Shown here: piece by piece, positions 25,121 to 33,679 of the stretch
How positions within the stretch are numbered: the first letter of the stretch is position 1
Layout: every line of letters starts with the position of its first letter
From: Acetoanaerobium pronyense
Lineage (GTDB): Bacteria > Bacillota > Clostridia > Peptostreptococcales > Filifactoraceae
Assembly: GCF_017874355.1 (NCBI RefSeq)
Contig: NZ_JAGGLI010000013.1
Location: 1-64,000 of the forward strand
Direction: 5' to 3'
Length of the DNA: 64,000 bases
The notes under the pieces: model-generated
What the model was told of the DNA's origin: nothing
Database searches by the model: none
Seen by the model: the letters and a program-made list of their open reading frames with translations, nothing else
Position numbers and translations under genes: made by a program

Positions 25121-26200
25121 ATGAATAGTATAGGGCTTAAAAAAGGATATGTAAGTGAAATAATTAAGGATTATGATGATATCCAAGAAATTATTGTAGA
25201 AATTGATAAAGAAAAATATGGGGCAATAAATTATAAGATGTTTACTGGAACTTGTTCTTGTATGGATGAAGTACTACTAAATACATCTGCCATAGACCTA
25301 AAATTGGGAACAGGCGGGTATCATTTTGTTTATTTTAATTACAACAACGATAACAGTGAAATTAAAGGCTCTGGGCATATTATGAAACTAAGGTATACCC
25401 CTTTACAGTTCAAATGTTTTTCTGTTGAAGAGCAAGAAAGTCCTTTTCATAAAGAAATTAATGAATTTGAAAGTTTATTTGGTCATCCTATAGCTGTAGG
25501 TACTTTGCATAGTCAAGTTTCAGTATTTTTTGAGGCGTTTAAAAAATTCTCCCCTCAGTCAAAAACTGTTTATATTATGACAGATGGAGCAGCATTACCT
25601 ATTTCCTTAAGCAATAATATTAGAAAGTTAAAGGAAGAAAATATTATTGATTATACTATAACAACAGGAAACAGCTTTGGAGGAGACTTTGAAGCAGTAA
25701 ATGTATATACAGCCATTATAATGGCAAGAGAAGTATTAAAGGCTGGAGCAATAATGATTTGTATGGGCCCAGGAATAGTAGGCACAGGAACAAAATATGG
25801 TTTTACGGGTATTGAACAAGGGTATATTTTAGACAGCATAGCATCTTTAGGAGGGACTCCGGTAGCGATTCCAAGGGTGAGTTTTAAGGATTTTAGGAGT
25901 AGGCATCATGGATTAAGCCATCATACCCTTACAATTTTAAAAGATATAGTCAAAACACAATGTATCGTCCCTTTTGCAATTGACGATGAAAATTCATATA
26001 GTTTGATAGAAAATACTATAAATACTGAAAGTCTCCTTAATAAACACAACTTCATCAATTATAAAAAAAGCATTTACTCTGATTTAGTAGCAGACTTTGT
26101 TATAAGACCTAAGTCAATGGGAAGAAGCTATAAAGATGACCCTTATCTTTTCAATTGTAGTATTGCAGCGGCAGAGTATATATCTGAAAGGATTGATTAA
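25121..26200 (+). CDS. DUF3866 family protein
   Basis: A 359-residue protein of the DUF3866 family, function unknown. Recognisable stretches are GTCSCMDEVLLNTSAIDLKLGTGGYHF, GHIMKLRYTPLQF, MTDGAALPISLS, TTGNSFGGDFEAVNVY, MGPGIVGTGTKYGFTG and SRHHGLSHHTLT. The many conserved glycines, aspartates and histidines look enzyme-like. There is no signal peptide or membrane segment. Its stop abuts the ATG of the Nudix gene, so they are coupled. The family tends to travel with Nudix and SteA-type genes, a link that can be tested. Confidence 0.85.
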   Translation: MNSIGLKKGYVSEIIKDYDDIQEIIVEIDKEKYGAINYKMFTGTCSCMDEVLLNTSAIDLKLGTGGYHFVYFNYNNDNSEIKGSGHIMKLRYTPLQFKCFSVEEQESPFHKEINEFESLFGHPIAVGTLHSQVSVFFEAFKKFSPQSKTVYIMTDGAALPISLSNNIRKLKEENIIDYTITTGNSFGGDFEAVNVYTAIIMAREVLKAGAIMICMGPGIVGTGTKYGFTGIEQGYILDSIASLGGTPVAIPRVSFKDFRSRHHGLSHHTLTILKDIVKTQCIVPFAIDDENSYSLIENTINTESLLNKHNFINYKKSIYSDLVADFVIRPKSMGRSYKDDPYLFNCSIAAAEYISERID

Positions 26201-26743
26201 ATGAATCTACCTGAAAAAACAATTTCCTCTAGAGAGATTTATACAGGAAAAGTACTTTCTTTAAAGGTTCTAACTGTAGAAATAGAAGATCAAAAGTACT
26301 CCCAAAGAGAAATCATAAATCATCCAGGGGGAACTTGTATAGTTGCAGTAAATCCATCTGGAAAGCTAATTCTAGTAAAGCAATATAGAAAAGCAATAGA
26401 CTCATATATAATTGAACTTCCCGCTGGAAAATTAGAAAGCAAAGAAAATCCTGAGGACTCTATAAAAAGAGAGTTAATTGAAGAAACAGGATATATAGTA
26501 GAGGATGTTGAGTTTATAACATCCATGTACACATCTCCAGGGTATAGTGATGAAAAATTATATTTATATTATGGAAAAACCAAAGATTGGACAGAGCCAA
26601 GGCCTGATGGGGATGAAGCCATAGAGGTAATTGAGATTGACATTGATGAAGCTATAAAAATGATAAAAAACAAAGAGATTATAGATACTAAAACCTTAGT
26701 AGGAATCCAATGGTTTTTAATAAATAAAAGCCATTTAGAGTAG
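26201..26743 (+). CDS. nudF: ADP-ribose pyrophosphatase-type Nudix hydrolase
   Basis: A 180-residue Nudix enzyme. The Nudix box GKLESKENPEDSIKRELIEETGYIV is complete with the metal-binding RE-EE residues, and the ELPAGK lead-in plus SPGYSDEKLYLYYG region is typical of ADP-ribose pyrophosphatases (YqkG/NudF). It hydrolyses ADP-ribose to AMP and ribose-5-phosphate. It abuts the DUF3866 stop. In Bacillus a spoIIM-fur-xerD block comes soon after nudF; here pyrimidine phosphorylase follows directly. Confidence 0.92.
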   Translation: MNLPEKTISSREIYTGKVLSLKVLTVEIEDQKYSQREIINHPGGTCIVAVNPSGKLILVKQYRKAIDSYIIELPAGKLESKENPEDSIKRELIEETGYIVEDVEFITSMYTSPGYSDEKLYLYYGKTKDWTEPRPDGDEAIEVIEIDIDEAIKMIKNKEIIDTKTLVGIQWFLINKSHLE

Positions 26744-26806
26744 TTTTTTAAATTGATTTTAATTTAATTCATATTGCTTTTTAAAAAAATAAAAGAGGTG
26801 TTAATT

Positions 26807-28132
26807 TTGAAAGCTATAGACATTATTAAAAAAAAGAGAGATGGTCAAGAATTATCAAGAGCAGAAATAGATTTTTTTATTAATGAATACACTGCTGGAA
26901 ATATGCCGGATTATCAAGCCGCAGCTTTACTTATGGCTATTTATTTCCAGAAAATGACAAAAAATGAGACTGTAAGTCTCACCCAAGCAATAATCAACTC
27001 TGGGGATAAAATAAATTTAGCTGAAATAAATGGCATTAAGGTTGATAAGCATTCAACAGGCGGAGTGGGAGATAAAACTACAATTGCTCTTGCTCCAATT
27101 GTTGCATCCTTGGGAGCACCCGTGGCTAAAATGTCTGGAAGGGGGCTTGGACATACTGGTGGTACTCTAGATAAGCTTGAGGCTATTCCTGGTTTCAAAA
27201 TAGATTTAGAAAAATCCCAATTTATTTCAAATGTAAATAACCATAAAATCGCTATATCCGGACAAACTGCTAAGATAACTCCTGCCGATAAAAAACTATA
27301 TTCTCTAAGGGATGTTACTGCTACGGTAGATAATATCTCCCTTATAGCGAGCAGTATTATGAGCAAAAAGCTAGCCTCCGGTGCTGATGCAATAGTTTTA
27401 GATGTAAAAACTGGAAGTGGAGCTTTTATGAAGAGCTTACATGAATCTTTTTCTCTAGCCAAAGAAATGGTTGACATTGGAAATGCAATGGGCAAAAATA
27501 CTGTTGCTTTAATCACTGATATGGATCAACCTTTAGGAAATGCTGTGGGAAATTCATTAGAAGTAATAGAGGCAATAGAAACATTAAAAGGAAATGGTCC
27601 AGCTGACTTTTATGAGTTATGTTTGGAGCTTGGATCTCAGATGCTTATACTTGCTAAAATAGCTTCAGATGAAAAAGAGGCAAAAGAGATGATTAAAAGC
27701 TCAATTGAAAATAGATCAGCTTTAAACAAACTTAAGGAGCTAATTGAAATTCAAGGTGGAGACTCCAGAGTAATAGATGATTATAGCTTGCTTCCACAAG
27801 CAAAATATAAAAAGGAAATAAAACTTAAGCATACAGGATATGTAAAGTCAATAAATGCAGAGTTTGTCGGAAGAGCAGCCCTAGCTCTGGGTGCAGGAAG
27901 AGATACAATGGAAAGTAAGATAGACCTTTCAGCCGGAATAATACTCAATAAAAAAGTTGGAGATAAATTCACTGAAAATGACTCAATAGCTACTTTATTT
28001 TACAATGATGAGACAAAATTCGAAGAGGCAGAAGAATTAATAATAAAGGCATATTCTCTTTCTGATGATGAATGCCATCCAAAAAAATTGATGCATGGTC
28101 TAATTGTAAAAGATGATATAGTTCGATTTTAA
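26807..28132 (+). CDS. pdp: Pyrimidine-nucleoside phosphorylase
   Basis: Splits uridine or thymidine with phosphate to base and (deoxy)ribose-1-phosphate. The signature KHSTGGVGDKTTIALAPIVASLG, SGRGLGHTGGTLDKLE, and the later C-terminal GGDSRVIDDY and VGRAALALGAGRD blocks are diagnostic. TTG start at 26807 with AGAGGTG before it; a frame from 26774 would add 11 residues without a ribosome site. 442 residues. Linked with the Nudix product ribose-5-phosphate in nucleoside salvage. Confidence 0.95.
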   Translation: MKAIDIIKKKRDGQELSRAEIDFFINEYTAGNMPDYQAAALLMAIYFQKMTKNETVSLTQAIINSGDKINLAEINGIKVDKHSTGGVGDKTTIALAPIVASLGAPVAKMSGRGLGHTGGTLDKLEAIPGFKIDLEKSQFISNVNNHKIAISGQTAKITPADKKLYSLRDVTATVDNISLIASSIMSKKLASGADAIVLDVKTGSGAFMKSLHESFSLAKEMVDIGNAMGKNTVALITDMDQPLGNAVGNSLEVIEAIETLKGNGPADFYELCLELGSQMLILAKIASDEKEAKEMIKSSIENRSALNKLKELIEIQGGDSRVIDDYSLLPQAKYKKEIKLKHTGYVKSINAEFVGRAALALGAGRDTMESKIDLSAGIILNKKVGDKFTENDSIATLFYNDETKFEEAEELIIKAYSLSDDECHPKKLMHGLIVKDDIVRF

Positions 28133-28162
28133 ACTAAAAGCTTTCGGGCTTTTAGTTTTTTT
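28131..28162 (+). terminator. Terminator after pdp
   Basis: AAACTAAAAGC (28131-28141) pairs with GCTTTTAGTTT (28148-28158), followed by Ts. The pdp stop codon overlaps the left arm. Confidence 0.85.
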
Positions 28163-28241
28163 ATAAGCTTATTTTCAATCACGACTATATAAATAAAGAA
28201 ATTTATATTATAATAAATAATTGAAGATAAAGGAGGATTTT

Positions 28242-29261
28242 ATGAAAACTTTGTTAAAAGCTATAGTAGTTGTAATACTTCTTATTGGAATCGCTATAGT
28301 GGGAACTTTATTTTATTATAATTCTATGATCAGTCCTGTAGATGAAACATCTACAGAAGGGTTAATCGTTGAAATACCTCAAGGCTCATCACTTAGAAAG
28401 GCTTCTAGCATTCTTCATTCCAATAATTTAATTAAAAATGAAAGAGTTTTTTTGCTTTATGCTAAGTTAAATGAAAAGGAAAGCATAAAAGCTGGAAGAT
28501 ATAGTATAAGTAAAAGCAACTCTACCCATGAAATACTTGATATTCTCAACAAAGGTGCTATAGCCATAGACAATAAAATTACAATTCCTGAAGGCTATGA
28601 AGTAAGAAATATAGCCCAAACATTGGAAGCTGCAGGAATTTTATCAGCAGATGAATTTATAGAAACCGCAAATAACGTTGAGTTATTTAAAAAAGATTAT
28701 AACTTTTTATCCAGTGAATCAATATTGAGCTTAGAAGGCTATCTTTTTCCTGACACCTACTATATAAATAATGATATGGACTCAGAGGATATTATTAGAT
28801 TGATGCTAAATAGATTTGAAAATATTTACAAATCAAATCAAGTAGAGGATAGGCTTTTAGAGAAAAATATAACTCTAAATGAGTTTATTACGATGGCTTC
28901 TATAGTGGAAAGAGAAGCAGTACTTCAAGAAGAAAGACCAGTAATAGCTGGAGTATTTTATAAAAGACTATCAATAAATATGCCCCTTCAATCTTGTGCA
29001 ACGGTTCAATATATAATAAAAGAAAGAAAGCCAATATTATCAATAGCTGATACAAAGATAGAGTCTCCTTATAACACTTATATCAATAGTGGTCTACCTC
29101 CTGCTCCAATAGCCTCTCCAGGGTTAAATTCTATGCTTGCAACTTTAGAGCCTGAGGAAACTGACTTTATATTTTTTGTAGCACGGGGAGATGGTGGTCA
29201 TGAATTTTCAAAAACTTATGATGAACATCTTAAGGCTAAGAAAAAATATCTAGGAGAATAA
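28242..29261 (+). CDS. mltG: Endolytic transglycosylase MltG
   Basis: Cuts nascent peptidoglycan strands at the outer face of the membrane. A single N-terminal membrane segment (LLKAIVVVILLIGIAIVGTLFYY), an LysM-like domain (about 40-100), and a catalytic domain with the family glutamate in ASIVEREAVLQEE, then RPVIAGVFYKRL and the end PGLNSMLATLEPEETDFIFFVA. The ATG at 28242 follows AAGGAGG; an upstream ATG at 28221 has none. 339 residues. The order mltG-trmR-trhP-udk equals yrrL-yrrM-yrrN/O-udk in Bacillus. Confidence 0.95.
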   Translation: MKTLLKAIVVVILLIGIAIVGTLFYYNSMISPVDETSTEGLIVEIPQGSSLRKASSILHSNNLIKNERVFLLYAKLNEKESIKAGRYSISKSNSTHEILDILNKGAIAIDNKITIPEGYEVRNIAQTLEAAGILSADEFIETANNVELFKKDYNFLSSESILSLEGYLFPDTYYINNDMDSEDIIRLMLNRFENIYKSNQVEDRLLEKNITLNEFITMASIVEREAVLQEERPVIAGVFYKRLSINMPLQSCATVQYIIKERKPILSIADTKIESPYNTYINSGLPPAPIASPGLNSMLATLEPEETDFIFFVARGDGGHEFSKTYDEHLKAKKKYLGE

Positions 29262-29301
29262 AAATATCAAAAGTTAATTTTTAGAATGGAGTATATGACT
29301 T

Positions 29302-29970
29302 ATGAGAAGAGCAGAATTTGTTGAGCAAGAATCAATTGATTCATACATTGAAAATTTAAATTTTCAATGTAGTGACTTTTTAAAAAAACTTAGTGAATTT
29401 GCAAATATAAACAATGTACCTATAATAAAAAATGATGTTGCCAATTATTTAAAAACTCATCTAATGATACAAAAACCAAACTCCATATTGGAACTTGGAA
29501 CTGCAATAGGATACTCTTCATTACTTTTTTATGAAACTTTAAATGAAAATTGTAATATTACAACCTTGGAAATCAATGATGATATGTTTAATATTGCATA
29601 TGAAAACTTCAAAAAAAGGAATGCTTTAAATAATATATCCATTATAAAAGGCAATGCAATAGATTCTCTAAAAGAACTTCAAGGGAAAGAGTTATTTGAT
29701 TTTGCGTTTATAGATGCTGCCAAAGGCCAGTACAAGGAATTTTTGACCCTTATCCTTCCTCTTATGAAAGAAAATGGAGTTATAATATGCGATAATATAC
29801 TTTATCAGGGTATGGTTGCAATGGATTTTGATAAGGTTCCAAGAAGAAAAAGAACTATAGTAAGAAATATGAAAGGGTTTATAGAAGAGCTGATGTCACA
29901 TAAAAAACTTACAAGTACAATTATCCCTGTTGGAGATGGACTTTCTATAAGTTATTTAAATAATAAATAA
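29302..29970 (+). CDS. trmR: tRNA 5-hydroxyuridine methyltransferase TrmR
   Basis: SAM-dependent O-methyltransferase of the catechol-type fold. SAM-binding motif ILELGTAIGYSSLLF, acidic loop LEINDDM, metal-binding Asp in FAFIDAAKGQY and ICDNILYQGMV. 222 residues. In B. subtilis YrrM (TrmR) methylates 5-hydroxyuridine-34 to 5-methoxyuridine; the same neighbours (mltG before, U32 protein after) support that here. Without the context it would be called a generic O-methyltransferase. Confidence 0.88.
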   Translation: MRRAEFVEQESIDSYIENLNFQCSDFLKKLSEFANINNVPIIKNDVANYLKTHLMIQKPNSILELGTAIGYSSLLFYETLNENCNITTLEINDDMFNIAYENFKKRNALNNISIIKGNAIDSLKELQGKELFDFAFIDAAKGQYKEFLTLILPLMKENGVIICDNILYQGMVAMDFDKVPRRKRTIVRNMKGFIEELMSHKKLTSTIIPVGDGLSISYLNNK

Positions 29971-30003
29971 AATACTATCAAAATTACATTAGAGGTGAAA
30001 CAT

Positions 30004-31245
30004 TTGGAAAAAATAGAATTATTAGCTCCAGCTGGAGATCTTGAAAAGCTGAAAATGGCAATAATATATGGAGCTGATGCTGTATATATGGGTGGAGAGC
30101 AGTTTGGATTAAGAGCTGCATCTAAAAACTTTACCGAGGATGATATGAGAGAAGGTATTGAATTCGCTCACAAAAGAAATAAAAAGGTATATGTAACTTG
30201 TAATATAATCCCCCACAATGAAGATTTAAATGGAGCAGGAGAGTATTTTAAAAAACTGGAAGATTTAGGTGTAGATGCCTTAATAATTTCGGACCCAGGC
30301 TTTTTATTAATAGCAAAAGAAGCTGTTCCAAATATGGAAATACATTTGAGTACTCAAGCAAATACTACAAATTATCAAGGTGCAGCTTTTTGGCATAGTC
30401 AAGGAATTAAAAGAATAGTTGCCGCTAGAGAGCTTTCATTTCAAGAATTAAAGGAGCTATCTGGCAAGACACCAGAAACTCTAGAAATAGAAGCATTTGT
30501 TCATGGTGCTATGTGTATGTCATATTCTGGAAGATGTCTAATAAGTAATTATATGACCTCAAGAGATGCCAATCGAGGAGAGTGTGCTCAGCCTTGCCGC
30601 TGGAATTATTCTCTAGTTGAATCGACAAGACCGGGAGAGTATTTTCCAGTTGAAGAAGATGAAAGAGGCACTTACTTTTTTAATTCAAAAGATTTATGCT
30701 TAATTGAGTATATTCCCCAGTTAATTGAAAGCGGAATAAGTAGCTTTAAAATAGAAGGCCGAATTAAAACCTCATATTATGTCGCTACGGTTGTTAGGGC
30801 TTATAGAAAAGCTATCGATTCATATTATGAACTAAAAGAAAATTGGACATTTAAAGAAGAATGGCTCAATGAGCTAAAAAAAGTAAGCTATAGAGATTTT
30901 ACAACTGGTTTTTTTGAAGAAAAAGCCACTGATAAAGCTCAAAATTATGGTTCTAGCTCCTATATTAGAAACTATGACTTTATAGGCCTAATCAAGGAAG
31001 TTGTATCAAATAAAAATCTTTTTTTAGTTGAGCAAAGAAATAGATTTGAAATAGGGGACGACATTGAAATTATTGGTCCAGATATAGAAGAAATAAACAC
31101 AAAAATAATTAAAATATACGATGAAGATATGAAAGTTCTCGAAGTTGCAAATGTACCAAAAAAAATTTATTATATTGAACTGAGTGGGGAAAATAAATTA
31201 GATAAAGAATATATTCTCAGAAGGGTGGCAACTAAAATTGATTAA
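30004..31245 (+). CDS. trhP: tRNA 5-hydroxyuridine synthesis protein TrhP (peptidase U32 family)
   Basis: A 414-residue member of the U32 family that makes 5-hydroxyuridine at tRNA position 34, the substrate of TrmR. Recognised by [71 protein letters not shown], which holds the conserved cysteines of an Fe-S site, and [24 protein letters not shown] at 30004 is preceded by AGAGGTG. Only one copy is present, whereas B. subtilis carries two (YrrN, YrrO); this is the longer YrrO type. The 3' end overlaps udk by eight bases. Confidence 0.92.
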   Translation: MEKIELLAPAGDLEKLKMAIIYGADAVYMGGEQFGLRAASKNFTEDDMREGIEFAHKRNKKVYVTCNIIPHNEDLNGAGEYFKKLEDLGVDALIISDPGFLLIAKEAVPNMEIHLSTQANTTNYQGAAFWHSQGIKRIVAARELSFQELKELSGKTPETLEIEAFVHGAMCMSYSGRCLISNYMTSRDANRGECAQPCRWNYSLVESTRPGEYFPVEEDERGTYFFNSKDLCLIEYIPQLIESGISSFKIEGRIKTSYYVATVVRAYRKAIDSYYELKENWTFKEEWLNELKKVSYRDFTTGFFEEKATDKAQNYGSSSYIRNYDFIGLIKEVVSNKNLFLVEQRNRFEIGDDIEIIGPDIEEINTKIIKIYDEDMKVLEVANVPKKIYYIELSGENKLDKEYILRRVATKID

Positions 31246-31870
31246 ACCTATTTTAATTGGAATTACAGGAGGGACTGGCTCTGGAAAGAGTACAGTTGTA
31301 AAATCAATAATCGAAAATATACCCCCTTCAGATATAGCAATGATTGAGCAGGATGCCTATTATAAAGACCAAAGTGATTTGCCTATGGAAGAAAGAATAA
31401 AAGCTAATTATGACCATCCTTTTGCTTTTGACAATGACTTATTGATAAAACATTTAAACCTCTTGATGTGTGGTCAATCTATAGAAAAGCCTGTATATGA
31501 TTTTGAAAATCATACGAGATTTCAAGATAGAACAATCACTGTACATCCAAGAAGTATCATAATATTAGAGGGAATAATGGTTTTGGAAAACGAAAAACTA
31601 AGGGATTTACTTGATATAAAGATTTTTGTAGATACTGACGCAGATATTAGAATTCTTAGAAGAATTCAAAGGGATATTCATGAAAGGGGAAGAACAGTAG
31701 ATTCAGTAATCAATCAGTATATTTCTACTGTTAGACCTGCTCATTTGCAATTTATAGAGCCAAACAAAAGGTATGCAGATATAATTATACCTGAGGGTGG
31801 ACAAAATGCTGTTGCTATAGATCTTGTAGTATCAAAAATAAAATCCATAATTCAGGAAACAATGGAATAA
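31238..31870 (+). CDS. udk: Uridine kinase
   Basis: Phosphorylates uridine and cytidine with GTP/ATP. Walker [10 protein letters not shown] near the N terminus, [32 protein letters not shown], and the catalytic [16 protein letters not shown] region. 210 residues, normal. TTG start inside the trhP 3' end, with AAGGGTGG before it, so translation is coupled. Ends at a strong hairpin. Confidence 0.95.
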   Translation: MIKPILIGITGGTGSGKSTVVKSIIENIPPSDIAMIEQDAYYKDQSDLPMEERIKANYDHPFAFDNDLLIKHLNLLMCGQSIEKPVYDFENHTRFQDRTITVHPRSIIILEGIMVLENEKLRDLLDIKIFVDTDADIRILRRIQRDIHERGRTVDSVINQYISTVRPAHLQFIEPNKRYADIIIPEGGQNAVAIDLVVSKIKSIIQETME

Positions 31871-31877
31871 AAATAAA

Positions 31878-31917
31878 GCCTTAGATTAGATTTCTTATCT
31901 AATTTAAGGCTTTTATT
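31878..31917. terminator. Terminator between udk and CitE-like gene
   Basis: GCCTTAGATTAGA (31878-31890) pairs with TCTAATTTAAGGC (31898-31910) with one G-T pair and a seven-base loop, with A-run and T-run outside. It serves udk and probably the convergent gene. Confidence 0.85.
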
Positions 31918-31954
31918 ATAGGAATTTTTTGAAATATTAATGTTTTTAAGACTG

Positions 31955-33130
31955 TTAAAACAAATCCAGATAACTATAATTTGAATTTAAAACTCCGTAG
32001 ATAGATGCTAGATCCATAATCTTTTTTGCCCAGTTATAGTGTGGTGATATTTCATTCATTTTATTATTACTAGTGCTTTTATATACTCCTCCGTTATTAA
32101 AGTTATCTAAAATAAATTTTGCGTCCACATACTCCTCTAATGTCACACAGTACATTGCATTAACAATAGATGTTTGAGCTGGGTGAATTACGGTTTTTCC
32201 AACAAAACCATTACTTTTATCTAAAATCACTTCTCGAATAAGTCCGTCTAATGCTGGATTATTGGTTAAAGGAGTTCTTGCAAGAATTTTTTCTTCATTA
32301 AAATTTAAATTTCTCTTAGAATAATCATCTTCAAATGAGTTTTTAAATTTTGAATTAAAGTATTCCCATACTACACCACTAATTGCTACGTCGTTAATTG
32401 CAAGGTCGGAAAAGACATTAATTATATTGTAAAGACCAGAAGCAACAACTCCCAAATCATAAATACTCATAGCTACACTTCTTCTTAATCCAAAAATCGA
32501 GGATAAATCTGTTCCGCCCACTCTAATATTTAAAATTAAATCTTTTTTTTCACTTAGGAGTGCTTTAAGGTTTAAAAGCTCTTCGTTTCTTTTTTCAATT
32601 AAAATAATTTCACTAGATTCCAGTATAGGCATTCCATAGATACTATTATTGTAGGTATTTACTTCTTCTAATATAGATATATATTTATGAGCATTTAAGG
32701 TAGAAAACTTAGGAAAAACAAATCCAGATATATAATTTAAAAGATAATGTTCATTTTTTAGCTTGTTAAAAAAATTTTCAAACTGTTCTGGGTTTCTAAC
32801 TCTTATAAAAAAAAGAGGTAATTCATCTAAATCTATTCTATTTTCATCTTCAGCCATTTTCAAAGTCCTTAAGGTATTCAAAACAGTTCTTTCTGCTATT
32901 TCCAAATCCTTTTCTCGAATTGAATCTTCAAAACACATTGTATATGAAGTAAGATGGGAGTATCTTTTTTCTAGAAGATATGGAGCGATATATTTTGTAC
33001 CTGGCATATATAAAGTAGCTCCAAGTGCAAATCTTAAAGAATTTTTTTCAGTTTTAGAGTTAAAAAAAGAGGGTTTTAGAAAAAAAACTTCCTCTAACTT
33101 ATTTTCATCTATATGCATATAATGTCTCAC
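31955..33130 (-). CDS. HpcH/HpaI aldolase/citrate lyase-like protein (C-C bond lyase type)
   Basis: A 391-residue TIM-barrel lyase of the CitE superfamily. The start FALGATLYMPGTKYIAPYLL and CFEDSIREKDLEIAERTVLNTL, then FIRVRNPEQFE, GFVFPKF, PILESSEI, IRVGGTDLSSIFGLRR and GKTVIHPAQTSIVNAM are present, with the acidic metal ligands of the superfamily (Glu in ILESSE, Asp in CFEDS). The pattern is that of the longer branch often found with TerD-type stress clusters. None of those partners is near. GTG start with AGGAGG in front. It stands alone; substrate unknown. Confidence 0.75.
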   Translation of the reverse strand: MRHYMHIDENKLEEVFFLKPSFFNSKTEKNSLRFALGATLYMPGTKYIAPYLLEKRYSHLTSYTMCFEDSIREKDLEIAERTVLNTLRTLKMAEDENRIDLDELPLFFIRVRNPEQFENFFNKLKNEHYLLNYISGFVFPKFSTLNAHKYISILEEVNTYNNSIYGMPILESSEIILIEKRNEELLNLKALLSEKKDLILNIRVGGTDLSSIFGLRRSVAMSIYDLGVVASGLYNIINVFSDLAINDVAISGVVWEYFNSKFKNSFEDDYSKRNLNFNEEKILARTPLTNNPALDGLIREVILDKSNGFVGKTVIHPAQTSIVNAMYCVTLEEYVDAKFILDNFNNGGVYKSTSNNKMNEISPHYNWAKKIMDLASIYGVLNSNYSYLDLF

Positions 33131-33264
33131 AAAAGTACCTCCTAGTTAATTCCTCTTTAATATATATTAGATATATACTCTTTTTTATATCACTTATAAC
33201 ATAATTTTATTTAATTAATCACAACATATTATTATACCAAAAAATATAAATTTTGTAGAATATT

Positions 33265-33273
33265 TGATATAAT
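33265..33273 (+). promoter_or_regulatory. Extended -10 element before the orphan gene
   Basis: TGATATAAT, 41 bases before the start of the 90-residue gene, with no good -35. Same nine-base form as before ung, asp23 and steA. Confidence 0.45.
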
Positions 33274-33314
33274 TAAGATAATATTTTTTAGATAGAATTT
33301 AATGGGAGGTAATT

Positions 33315-33587
33315 ATGGAAAATATAATATATTTCGAATGGAATATTGATCAAAATTCATCTGATTCTAATGAGACTATAAACGCAGAAGAATTGGCTAT
33401 GTTAGAAACAGAAAATTATATAGTATATTTAGATTTTATAGAACCTGACTACTTTAAGTACTGCTTAAGTAAAAAAATTGGTAAAGATGAAGAAGAATTT
33501 ATGCTTTGCGGTGAAGGATTTGATAGTTTATCAGATAAAGAAACAACAAAAAAGCAAATGCTTGATTTTTTAAATAAAAGTATATAG
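33315..33587 (+). CDS. Hypothetical small acidic protein
   Basis: I do not recognise this gene. It encodes 90 residues, rich in Asp/Glu, with alternating hydrophobic stretches (MENIIYFEWNID, YIVYLDFIEPDYFKYCLSK, EEFMLCGEGFDSL) and two cysteines; no signal peptide or membrane segment. It is a real gene by its GGGAGGT ribosome site, its own -10 element and a terminator right after it. It is flanked by the CitE-like gene (divergent) and the PBP gene (convergent). The length and acidic composition suggest a small regulator or binding protein, but nothing specific. Confidence 0.7.
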   Translation: MENIIYFEWNIDQNSSDSNETINAEELAMLETENYIVYLDFIEPDYFKYCLSKKIGKDEEEFMLCGEGFDSLSDKETTKKQMLDFLNKSI

Positions 33588-33610
33588 ATTAATTAAAAAA
33601 ATAGTAAGAA

Positions 33611-33651
33611 AAAATCCCAGGCAATTAATAGCAGTGTCTGGGATTTTCTTT
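33611..33651. terminator. Bidirectional terminator, orphan gene and PBP gene
   Basis: AAAATCCCAG (33611-33620) pairs with CTGGGATTTT (33638-33647), with T-rich sequence after and A-rich before. It lies between two convergent genes. Confidence 0.85.
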
Positions 33652-33679
33652 TTAAAATATATTATTTAAATTTCATTTT

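Noticed and set aside
26941-27516. A 191-codon open frame on the minus strand inside pdp
   Set aside because: Fully inside a well-supported gene, no ribosome site, composition of an antisense shadow.
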